Source of the DNA: JBBDIP01 sp040880305
Lineage (GTDB): Bacteria; Bacillota; Sulfobacillia; Fermentithermobacillales; Fermentithermobacillaceae
Length of the DNA: 6,460 nt
Assembly (NCBI GenBank): GCA_040880305.1
Contig: JBBDIP010000015.1
Span: 1-6,460, forward strand
Direction of reading: 5' to 3'
The stretch's first letter is position 1. Every line of letters starts with the position of its first letter. Shown piece by piece: positions 1-5,527 of this stretch. Below the pieces are notes generated by a model. That model worked only from the letters and a program-made list of their open reading frames with translations. It ran no database searches and had not been told where the DNA came from. Made by a program: the position numbers and the translations under genes.

Positions 1-1
1 C

Positions 2-1036
2 AAGCTAAATCAGAACGGCACTGATCTGGCGGTTAAAGACATCAACGCAGCCGGCGGACTCCTCGGCATGCAGGTCCAGGTGGTCTATGAGGACACCAAG
101 TCCCTGGCTACCGAGGTTCCCAACGTCGTCCGCAAGCTTATCGAGCAGGACAAGGTCGTTGCCCTGCTTGGTGAAGTTGCGAGCTCGAACTCCCTCGCGG
201 CAGCCCCGGTTCTCATGCAACTGAAGAGGCCGGCCGTATCTCCTACCAGCACCAACGTTAAGGTCACACAGGACCCCAACGACCTGACCAAGGTCAACCC
301 GTACTACTTCCGCGCGTGCTTCTTGGACCCCGTCCAGGGCATTGCGATGGCCAACTTCGCCTACGACAAGCTGGAGAAGAAGACCGCCGCCCTCATCTAC
401 AACATAGCTCAGGACTACAACAAGGGCCTCGCGGAGGCGTTCAAGGGCAGGTTCATCGCCAACGGCGGCACCATCGTTGCCGAGGAGACCTACCCGAACG
501 AGACCCAGGACTTCAAGCCGCTTCTCACCAAGATCAAAGACAAGAACCCCGGAATCATCGTGACCCCCAACACCTATGCCGAGTCCGGCCTCATCCTGAA
601 GCAGGCCAAAGAGCTTGGCATGGATGACTTTATCTTCATCGCCGGCGACTCCACCCACGCACCGAAGGTCATCGAGATTGCCGGTGAGGACGCCGTGAAG
701 AACCTGTACCTCACTACCCTGTACGTACAGGACGACCCGGATCCCAAGGCTAAGGCGTTCGCCGACAAGTACAAGGCCGCCTACAACGCGGACCCGAACT
801 CCAACGCCTGTTTCTCCTACGAATCGATGATGATCATCGCTGAGGCCATCAAGAAGGCGGGCAAGACCGATCCCGAGGCCATCCGCACCGCTATCGAGGG
901 AATTAAGGACGTTTCGGTCCCGTCCGGCACGTTCACCATGGATCCCAAGACGCACAACCCGCTGAACAAGCCGGTTGTCATCATCAAGGTTGCCGGCAAT
1001 TCGTTCACCTTTGTCGCGAAGGTTATGCCTGAGTAA
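2..1036 (+). CDS. livK: ABC transporter substrate-binding protein, branched-chain amino acid (LivJ/LivK) type, 5'-truncated by window edge
   Basis: This is the extracytoplasmic receptor of a HAAT-family importer. It captures a branched-chain amino acid, or a related amino acid or amide, and delivers it to LivHM. The frame is open from base 2, giving 344 residues to the TAA stop. The signal peptide/lipobox and first beta strand, probably 40-60 residues, lie upstream of the window; the ATG at 68 is internal. Family hallmarks by residue of the visible part: NGTDLAVKDINAAGGLLG at 5-22; an ED pair at 30-31 after the second strand; the ligand-loop region GEVASSNSLAAAP at 57-69 followed by PAVSPTST at 77-84; the second-domain opening YYFRACFLD at 101-109; and AGDST at 214-218, where LIV-binding proteins place an acidic ligand contact. 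The fold is type I periplasmic binding protein (Peripla_BP_6). Ligand identity cannot be read from sequence, since relatives bind Leu/Ile/Val, other amino acids, amides or aromatics. It is upstream of livHMGF in the same orientation. The gene name is by family and context. Confidence 0.95.
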   Translation, partial: KLNQNGTDLAVKDINAAGGLLGMQVQVVYEDTKSLATEVPNVVRKLIEQDKVVALLGEVASSNSLAAAPVLMQLKRPAVSPTSTNVKVTQDPNDLTKVNPYYFRACFLDPVQGIAMANFAYDKLEKKTAALIYNIAQDYNKGLAEAFKGRFIANGGTIVAEETYPNETQDFKPLLTKIKDKNPGIIVTPNTYAESGLILKQAKELGMDDFIFIAGDSTHAPKVIEIAGEDAVKNLYLTTLYVQDDPDPKAKAFADKYKAAYNADPNSNACFSYESMMIIAEAIKKAGKTDPEAIRTAIEGIKDVSVPSGTFTMDPKTHNPLNKPVVIIKVAGNSFTFVAKVMPE

Positions 1037-1051
1037 CACCATTTGAGATAA

Positions 1052-1101
1052 GGGGTCTCGCAGTCTCTGACCGCTAGACGGGAACGGGACTGCGAGGCCC
1101 T
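1052..1101 (+). promoter_or_regulatory. Intercistronic hairpin between binding-protein gene and livH
   Basis: Arms 1052-1065 (GGGGTCTCGCAGTC) and 1088-1101 (GACTGCGAGGCCCT) pair over 14 bp with two G-U wobbles, around a 22-nt loop. The loop could form a small inner CCG/CGG stem. It begins 16 nt after the livK stop. No T-run follows the right arm, so it is not a canonical intrinsic terminator. It may block 3'-to-5' decay or attenuate read-through, so that the binding protein is made in excess over the membrane parts. This is a common arrangement in binding-protein-dependent operons, but the role here is inferred. Confidence 0.7.
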
Positions 1102-1122
1102 ACTGTGGTTCGGCTCAGGTTT

Positions 1123-1127
1123 GGAGG
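1123..1127 (+). promoter_or_regulatory. Ribosome-binding site of livH
   Basis: A GGAGG core sits within TTTGGAGGAGA, 9 nt before the ATG at 1137. It is a near-consensus Shine-Dalgarno and fixes the livH start. It lies well outside the upstream hairpin, so translation initiation should not be masked by it. Confidence 0.75.
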
Positions 1128-1136
1128 AGATCCGGC

Positions 1137-2018
1137 ATGCAACAACTCATGCAGCAGCTCTGGAACGGGCTGGCCATCGGTAGCGTCTACGCGCTTGTGG
1201 CGGTCGGTTACACGCTGGTGTTTGGCGTCCTCAAGTTTATCAACTTCGCGCACGGGTCAGTCTTGACGGTCGGGGCCTACATAGCCCTGTCTGCGGTGCT
1301 CACCAAGTGGATCCCGTTCCCCGTGGCCTTTGGGTTGAGCCTGGTCCTCTCAGGTTTCTTCTCGATGCTGACCGAGCAATGGGCCTACCGTCCGCTCCGC
1401 CTCAAGGGAGCGCCAAGACTGAACCTGCTAATCACTTCAATTGGCGTATCGCTTCTGGTCGAAAACTTCATCGTCGTCTTTGTATCTGCGGACTTCCATC
1501 CATTCCCCCGTGTGCTTTCGTCAACGTCGGTGACGGTTCTGGGGACCATGATCCCGCCGGCCGACTTCCTGCTCGTCGGGATGGGGTTGTTCCTCATGTT
1601 TGCTCTGTCCTACTTCGTGAACCACACGTTGACAGGGCTGTCCATCAAAGCTGTCGCGTTGGACCGTGACGCAGCCGCTCTAATGGGCATCAACAACAAC
1701 AGGGCTATATCCCTCACGTTCTTCATCGCAGGTCTCATGGCCAGTGCGGCGGGTGTCCTCATCGGGATGAAGTTCAACGTTAACCCGTACCTGGGCGCGC
1801 TGTTCGGTCTGAAGTCGTTCGCAGCCGCGGTTATCGGGGGGATAGGCAGCGTCCCCGGCGCGTACCTGGGAGGATACCTCATCGGCTTTCTTGAAACCCT
1901 GGGAGCCGCGTACGTCTCCTCGAACTACAAAGACGCCATATCATTCGTACTTCTGGTGCTCGTGCTGCTTTTCAAGCCCACCGGGCTTCTGGGCAAGAGC
2001 GCTCAAGAGAAGGTGTAG
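1137..2018 (+). CDS. livH: Branched-chain amino acid ABC transporter permease LivH
   Basis: This is one of the two inner-membrane permeases of the importer. It should pair with LivM to form the translocation path, driven by LivG and LivF. The product is 293 residues, normal for LivH, and very hydrophobic, with about eight predicted membrane segments. Family signatures: the N-terminal segment at 11-40, beginning GLAIGSVYALVAVGYTLVFG and ending INFAHG; the RPLR element at 85-88; the cytoplasmic coupling-loop region DRDAAALMGINNNRA at 176-190, the equivalent of the EAA loop contacting the ATPase; KSFAAAVIGGIGSVPGAYLG at 226-245; and the C-terminal LFKPTGLLG at 278-286. The ATG at 1137 has a GGAGG site 9 nt upstream. 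It is followed after 3 nt by livM. No truncation or frameshift is seen. Substrate specificity is not set by this subunit. Confidence 0.97.
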   Translation: MQQLMQQLWNGLAIGSVYALVAVGYTLVFGVLKFINFAHGSVLTVGAYIALSAVLTKWIPFPVAFGLSLVLSGFFSMLTEQWAYRPLRLKGAPRLNLLITSIGVSLLVENFIVVFVSADFHPFPRVLSSTSVTVLGTMIPPADFLLVGMGLFLMFALSYFVNHTLTGLSIKAVALDRDAAALMGINNNRAISLTFFIAGLMASAAGVLIGMKFNVNPYLGALFGLKSFAAAVIGGIGSVPGAYLGGYLIGFLETLGAAYVSSNYKDAISFVLLVLVLLFKPTGLLGKSAQEKV

Positions 2019-2021
2019 CCG

Positions 2022-3026
2022 ATGACTGCAAAGAGGGGCTTCGCCAGGCGTCTAGTCATCTTCGCTGCCGAAGTGGTGGGCGTTTGGATCTTGTCTACGG
2101 TGATGAAGTCCTACCTCCAGGCTTATCCGGTGGGTGTGCTCACGGTTTTCTGCATCAACGCCGTCCTCGCCCTTAGCTGGAACCTGGTTTCGGGCTACAC
2201 CGGGCAGTTCAGCCTGGGTCACGCCGGTTTCATGGCCATCGGGGCGTACACGTCCGCACTCCTAATGATGAAGGCAAAGTGGCCCTTCCTGCCGGCGTTC
2301 ATTGCCGCCGGCCTGCTCTCGGCCTTTGTGGGATTCCTGGTGGGCTTCCCTTCATTGAGGCTGGTGGGCGACTACCTCGCAGTCGTTACGCTCGGCTTTA
2401 TGTACATCATCACCGCAATCCTGAACAACACGACCGAACTAACCGGAGGTGGATTGGGACTCCCCGGCATCCCCTACATGACCAGACTGCCCACGGCGGC
2501 GGTTACGCTGGTCATAACGCTGTGGGTCATGTCCAACCTAGTCAACTCCAAGCAGGGACGCTGTTTTGTCGCGGTCAAGGAAGACGAGATCGCTGCCCAG
2601 TCGGTCGGCATCAACACGACCTACTACAAAGTGCTGGCGTTCATCATCTCGTCGTTCTTCGCGGGGCTGGGCGGGGCTCTGACCGGGCACTACATGATGT
2701 ACCTGCGTCCCGACATCTTCAGCTACCTTAAGACGGTCGAGTCCGTGTCAATGGTCATCCTGGGCGGTCTCGGCAGCCTGACCGGGTCTATCCTGGGCGC
2801 GCTGTTCATCACTCTGCTGCCCGAGATCTTCAGAAACCTCGCGACCCTGTTCTCGTCGATGGGTTTGGAGGCGGTGTCCGGTTTCATCCGCCAGGCGTGG
2901 ATGGTCTTCTACGCCGCAATGTTCTTGGTCATCATGCTCGCTCGGCCTCAGGGACTCCTGGGCAAGAAGGAACTGACCTGGGAAGCGGTTAGGAAGCGTT
3001 TCTGGCGGAAAGGGGTGAAAGCCTGA
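2022..3026 (+). CDS. livM: Branched-chain amino acid ABC transporter permease LivM
   Basis: This is the second membrane permease of the importer. It has 334 residues, typical of the shorter LivM forms that lack the long N-terminal extension of enterobacterial LivM. Signatures: ALSWNLVSGYTGQFSLGHAG at 50-69 (the LivM hallmark NLVxGYxGQxSLGHA); LRLVGDYLAVVTLGF at 112-126; TGGGLGLPGIP at 141-151; the coupling-loop stretch GRCFVAVKEDEIAAQSVGIN at 179-198, here with K where most homologues carry R in the AIREDE motif; ILGGLGSLTGSILGA at 246-260; and RPQGLLG at 308-314. The N-terminus has basic residues (K4, R5, R9, R10) before the first membrane helix. The C-terminus ends in a basic tail (RKRFWRKGVK) expected to be cytoplasmic. 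An AGAAGGTG Shine-Dalgarno at 2008-2015, inside the livH end, precedes the ATG by 6 nt. Its TGA overlaps the livG ATG by one base (TGATG), suggesting translational coupling. Confidence 0.97.
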   Translation: MTAKRGFARRLVIFAAEVVGVWILSTVMKSYLQAYPVGVLTVFCINAVLALSWNLVSGYTGQFSLGHAGFMAIGAYTSALLMMKAKWPFLPAFIAAGLLSAFVGFLVGFPSLRLVGDYLAVVTLGFMYIITAILNNTTELTGGGLGLPGIPYMTRLPTAAVTLVITLWVMSNLVNSKQGRCFVAVKEDEIAAQSVGINTTYYKVLAFIISSFFAGLGGALTGHYMMYLRPDIFSYLKTVESVSMVILGGLGSLTGSILGALFITLLPEIFRNLATLFSSMGLEAVSGFIRQAWMVFYAAMFLVIMLARPQGLLGKKELTWEAVRKRFWRKGVKA

Positions 3027-3802
3027 TGCTGTTCGAGGTCAAGGATCTCACTATCAAGTTCGGCGGGTTGACCGCCGTGGATACCGTGAGCCTGAACGTG
3101 GATGAGGGTCAGATCGTCGGCCTAATTGGCCCCAATGGCGCAGGCAAGACCACGGTGTTCAACCTAGTCACCGGGGTCTACGCTCCCACGGCCGGGGACG
3201 TCCTATTCCAGGGCTCGAGCATCAAGGGCATGCGCCCGGACCAGATCGCAAAACTCGGCATAGTCCGGACTTTCCAGAACATCCGCCTGTTCAAGACCCT
3301 CACGGTCTACGAGAACGTCAAGACGTCGGGACACCTTCGCGTCCCCTACCGCTTGGCGGATGCGATTCTGCATTCGCCCGCATACGAAGACAAGGAACAG
3401 GCCAGCCATGAGGATGCTCTGAGGCTCCTGGACATGGTCGGTCTGCTAGATAGGAAGGACGAGGTTTCATCGAGCCTGCCGTATGGACTGCAGCGCAGGC
3501 TGGAGATCGCGCGGGCGCTGGCATTGCGCCCCTCGCTGCTGCTGCTGGACGAACCGGCTGCCGGCATGAACCCGCAGGAATGCGTGGAACTCATCGAGTT
3601 CATCCGCAGCGTGCGGAGTTCCTTCCAGACGACCATCTTCATCATCGAGCACCACATGGACGTGATCATGAGCATCTGTGAGCGGATGTACGTGCTGAAC
3701 TTCGGAAAACTTCTGGCGGCGGGCACCCCGGCGGAGATTCAGAACGATCCCAGGGTGATCGAGGCCTACCTTGGGGAGGCGCAAGTCGATGTTGAAGATT
3801 GA
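3026..3802 (+). CDS. livG: Branched-chain amino acid ABC transporter ATP-binding protein LivG
   Basis: This is one of two cytoplasmic ATPases that power LivHM. It has 258 residues, normal for LivG. Motifs: Walker A GPNGAGKT at 35-42; Q-loop RTFQNIRLF at 81-89; the helical-domain insertion of about 30 residues around 95-125 that is characteristic of LivG; signature LPYGLQRRLEIARAL at 151-165, where the LivG-type PYGxQ replaces the usual SGGQ; Walker B LLLLDEPAAGMNP at 171-183 with catalytic E176; and H-loop IIEHHMDVI at 206-214, most likely H209. The C-terminal AYLGE with a short acidic tail is also typical. All nucleotide-binding elements are intact, so an active ATPase is expected. AAAGGGGTG at 3009-3017 serves as ribosome-binding site, 8 nt from the ATG. 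Its last 14 nt overlap livF. Confidence 0.97.
   Translation: MLFEVKDLTIKFGGLTAVDTVSLNVDEGQIVGLIGPNGAGKTTVFNLVTGVYAPTAGDVLFQGSSIKGMRPDQIAKLGIVRTFQNIRLFKTLTVYENVKTSGHLRVPYRLADAILHSPAYEDKEQASHEDALRLLDMVGLLDRKDEVSSSLPYGLQRRLEIARALALRPSLLLLDEPAAGMNPQECVELIEFIRSVRSSFQTTIFIIEHHMDVIMSICERMYVLNFGKLLAAGTPAEIQNDPRVIEAYLGEAQVDVED
3773..3779 (+). promoter_or_regulatory. Ribosome-binding site deciding the livF start
   Basis: GGGGAGG lies inside the livG 3' end, 9 nt before the ATG at 3789. A longer in-frame reading from a TTG at 3771 is possible, but that TTG sits directly against this element and has no site of its own. The ATG at 3789 also gives the family-standard N-terminus MLKIDGLNVYYG. Confidence 0.8.
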
Positions 3803-4490
3803 CGGCCTCAACGTCTACTACGGCGGGATCCACGCCTTGGACGATGTCTCGGTCTCTGTCGAAGAGGGCGAGATTGTCACCATTATCGGCGCCAATGGAG
3901 CCGGGAAGTCCACTTTGCTTCGAACGATTTCCGGTCTGGTGCGCGCTCAGTCAGGCAGCATGGCCTTCGAGGACAAGGATCTTACGAAACTGGCCCCTCA
4001 CCAGGTAGTTGAGTCGGGGATCGCCCACGCTCCGGAAGGCCGACGGGTGTTCTTTGAGCTCACGGTAGCTCAGAACCTGCGTCTTGGGGCTTTCCTTCGC
4101 AAGGACCAATCCAAGATGGACGAGGACCTTTCGATGATCTTCCACCTGTTCCCGAGGCTGGAGGAAAGGCGCGAGCAGCCCGCAGGCACTTTGTCGGGTG
4201 GCGAGCAGCAGATGCTGTGCATCAGCCGGGCGCTGATGTCCAGGCCGAAGCTGTTGCTGCTGGACGAGCCCTCGATGGGATTGGCGCCCGTGCTGGTGCA
4301 GGAGATCTACCGCCAAATAGAGAACATCCGCAAGTACACCACTATCCTCTTGGTCGAGCAGAATGCCTACCAGGCTCTCAAGACTGCGGACAGGGGATAT
4401 GTTCTGGAGACCGGGCGGATCGTGATGGGGGCTCCGTGCAAGGATCTCATCAGGGATCCGCAGGTCAAGAAGGCCTATCTCGGGAAGTAG
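3789..4490 (+). CDS. livF: Branched-chain amino acid ABC transporter ATP-binding protein LivF
   Basis: This is the second cytoplasmic ATPase of the importer, presumed to form a heterodimer with LivG. From ATG 3789 it has 233 residues, the usual LivF length. Motifs: N-terminal LNVYYGGIHAL at 7-17; Walker A GANGAGKS at 34-41; the LivF-type Q-loop region HAPEGRRVFFELTV at 80-93, with Glu where other ABC ATPases have Gln; signature LSGGEQQM at 135-142; Walker B LLLLDEPSMGLAP at 155-167 with E160; and the switch position LLVEQNA at 187-193, where Gln191 replaces the H-loop His, as is normal in LivF. It ends with KKAYLGK. It overlaps livG by 14 nt and is the last gene before the operon terminator. 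A TTG start at 3771 would add six residues (MGRRKS) not expected in the family, so I reject it. Confidence 0.96.
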   Translation: MLKIDGLNVYYGGIHALDDVSVSVEEGEIVTIIGANGAGKSTLLRTISGLVRAQSGSMAFEDKDLTKLAPHQVVESGIAHAPEGRRVFFELTVAQNLRLGAFLRKDQSKMDEDLSMIFHLFPRLEERREQPAGTLSGGEQQMLCISRALMSRPKLLLLDEPSMGLAPVLVQEIYRQIENIRKYTTILLVEQNAYQALKTADRGYVLETGRIVMGAPCKDLIRDPQVKKAYLGK

Positions 4491-4512
4491 CACGGCTCGA
4501 TTCGGATGTGAT

Positions 4513-4544
4513 GAGGCCGGCCCTTGCGGGGCCGGCCTTCTCAT
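4513..4544 (+). terminator. Operon terminator, possibly shared by the convergent genes
   Basis: GAGGCCGGCCC (4513-4523) pairs with GGGCCGGCCTT (4529-4539) around a 5-nt TTGCG loop. This gives 10 Watson-Crick pairs plus a G-U at the base. It starts 22 nt after the livF stop and is followed by a short T-rich TTCTCATT. That makes a strong stem with a weak U-tract. The convergent nitroreductase gene ends at 4544, directly against it, so the stem could also end that transcript. On the minus strand, however, no T-run follows. Confidence 0.75.
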
Positions 4545-5347
4545 TAGAAACTGAACCTCGCCACCGCCGCCGGGCCGTCCGCAAGATCCCACCGCCCGCT
4601 CATTCCTAGAGCCTTTGCCGCCACCTCGAAGTGCAGCATGGCTATCCCGCAGTCCAGGTGCTTGAGCGAAGGCAAGGACAGCGCGGCGGAGTTGACAGAC
4701 AGGGTAACCCCGGTCTCATCCACCGTGAAGCGCCAGGGCTGGCGGTTCATCGCCGAAGGAGCCCAGCGTGCGGCCTCGAGGACCTCCGCCAGTTTCGGAG
4801 GCCACTTTTCCGCGGGCAGTCCCGAGGCTATCTCGGAAAGCGGCTTTCGAGTCTTTGAGTGGGACATCAGCTTAAGCATCTGCAGCCCAAGAGGCATATT
4901 GTCGGACGGGTACCCAAGGGGGGTTACCGCCACGGTTTTCCACGAAGAGCCTGGCAAGTCCAACCTCTTCGCCACCTGGCTCCTGCTGAATGACCCTGCC
5001 ACCCAGCACGTGCCCAGTCCAGCTGCGGTGGCGTCCAGGACGATCCCTTCTCCCAGGTAGCCGGCCGCCTCCATGTGCTTCGGGGCATCGGTATTGACAG
5101 TGAAGACCAGTGCGGAGGGGGCATTGGCGATCTTGCCGAGGGATCCCACAAACCCTGTGAACAGGCCCGCCGCATCCTCGCGGACGAGCTGGGCTTGGGC
5201 TCCCGCGCATAGGGGCGAGAAGCCGGTGCACAGGGCCGAAATCCGGTCAAGCACATCGGCCGGAATGGCGTCCTTCTTGTAGGCCCGTACTGAATGCCTC
5301 TGCGAAATCGACCTGTAACAGGCGTTTACGTTGTACATGTTGTCCAT
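4544..5347 (-). CDS. Putative nitroreductase family protein, TM1586-like, two fused nitroreductase-like halves
   Basis: Probably an FMN-dependent oxidoreductase of the nitroreductase fold; the substrate is unknown. It has 267 residues with no signal peptide or membrane segment. The N-terminal half shows SQRHSVRAY at 15-23 (the family's RxSxRxF/Y phosphate-binding start), AGYLGEGIVLDATAAGLGTC at 95-114 and the VTPLGYPSD region at 141-149. The C-terminal half starts a second similar unit near 168 (KPLSEI). It carries ARWAPSAMNRQPWRF at 193-207, a classic nitroreductase motif, and LDCGIAMLHFEVAAKALG at 231-248. This arrangement fits the putative TM nitroreductase family, in which one chain resembles a nitroreductase dimer. 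The ATG at 5347 is preceded by GGGGGGAG with a 6-nt gap. No other in-frame start exists upstream before a TGA at 5390-5392. The gene is convergent with the liv operon and divergent from the SDR gene, so context gives no clear substrate. Confidence 0.85.
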   Translation of the reverse strand: MDNMYNVNACYRSISQRHSVRAYKKDAIPADVLDRISALCTGFSPLCAGAQAQLVREDAAGLFTGFVGSLGKIANAPSALVFTVNTDAPKHMEAAGYLGEGIVLDATAAGLGTCWVAGSFSRSQVAKRLDLPGSSWKTVAVTPLGYPSDNMPLGLQMLKLMSHSKTRKPLSEIASGLPAEKWPPKLAEVLEAARWAPSAMNRQPWRFTVDETGVTLSVNSAALSLPSLKHLDCGIAMLHFEVAAKALGMSGRWDLADGPAAVARFSF

Positions 5348-5385
5348 GCTGAACTCCCCCCGAGAAGCATTGTCCCCCGGCCCAT
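5326..5385 (-). CDS. Possible 19-codon upstream ORF overlapping the nitroreductase start
   Basis: On the minus strand an ATG at 5385 is preceded by GGAGGTG at 5397-5391 with a 5-nt AAAAC gap, a better initiation signal than most genes in this window. The reading MGRGTMLLGGSSAWTTCTT ends at a TAA, 22 nt inside the nitroreductase gene and in a different frame. The peptide resembles nothing I recognise and has no run of a single regulatory amino acid. If translated, it could couple or tune translation of the downstream gene. It may equally be a chance match. Confidence 0.35.
   Translation of the reverse strand: MGRGTMLLGGSSAWTTCTT
5354..5361 (-). promoter_or_regulatory. Ribosome-binding site of the nitroreductase gene
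   Basis: GGGGGGAG on the minus strand lies 6 nt before the ATG at 5347. It supports that start over the in-frame ATG three codons further on (5338). The site lies inside the possible upstream ORF, so ribosomes translating that ORF would pass over it. Confidence 0.65.
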
Positions 5386-5461
5386 GTTTTCACCTCCGGG
5401 GTCAGTTGTAGACTATTACGTTACGTGAGGGGCAATACCCTTGTGCCAAATTCGGATAAGG

Positions 5462-5467
5462 TAGAAT
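5462..5467 (+). promoter_or_regulatory. Candidate -10 element for the SDR gene
   Basis: TAGAAT matches TATAAT at five of six positions. If it is used, transcription would begin near 5474, giving a leader of about 54 nt before ATG 5528. That would rule out the longer in-frame reading from an ATG at 5468, which directly abuts this element. The matching -35 is weak. Confidence 0.3.
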
Positions 5468-5512
5468 ATGGAAGGAGAGTTGCGGACGAGAAATTGTGGA
5501 CGGGATACCGCG

Positions 5513-5519
5513 AAAGGGG
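5513..5519 (+). promoter_or_regulatory. Ribosome-binding site deciding the SDR start
   Basis: AAAGGGG, continuing into TGG, ends 8 nt before ATG 5528. It supports the start that gives the standard SDR N-terminus MDIQGKIALVTGASSGIG. A start at 5468 would add a polar 20-residue extension (MEGELRTRNCGRDTAKGVDF) unlike the family. Confidence 0.75.
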
Positions 5520-5527
5520 TGGACTTC

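Larger units (their letters stand above)
5348..5527. promoter_or_regulatory. Divergent intergenic region between nitroreductase and SDR genes
   Basis: These 180 bp separate two divergent starts and should contain both promoters. The central part (about 5400-5470) is more AT-rich than its surroundings. It contains the odd palindrome ACGTTACGT at 5418-5426 within a TTACG tandem pair, and GGCA...TGCC arms at 5431-5447. For the plus strand, TAGAAT at 5462-5467 is a five-of-six match to a -10 box, with TTGTGC at 5441-5446 as a poor -35 at a short 15-nt spacing. No convincing minus-strand promoter was found. The short palindrome could be an operator, but this is conjecture. Confidence 0.4.

Noticed and set aside
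5..1042. A 345-codon open frame on the minus strand covering the whole binding-protein gene
   Set aside because: It is antisense to a clear family member and its translation (rich in Gly, Val, Leu and Arg) has no recognisable domain. Long antisense frames arise when a GC-rich gene avoids TTA, CTA and TCA codons in the matching phase.
3951..4592. A 213-codon minus-strand frame opposite livF and across the terminator
   Set aside because: It runs through a strong terminator stem, is antisense to an intact LivF, and its translation shows no motif. It is a composition shadow.
5432..5454. A sigma-54-like promoter on the minus strand (TTGGCAC ... TTGC)
   Set aside because: The two elements look right, but 12 bp separate the GG and GC dinucleotides instead of the strict 10, so sigma-54 recognition is unlikely.
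5468..5527. A 20-residue N-terminal extension of the SDR from an ATG at 5468
   Set aside because: The extension is polar and unlike SDR N-termini, the ATG abuts a candidate -10 element, and ATG 5528 has a better-spaced ribosome-binding site and gives the canonical start.
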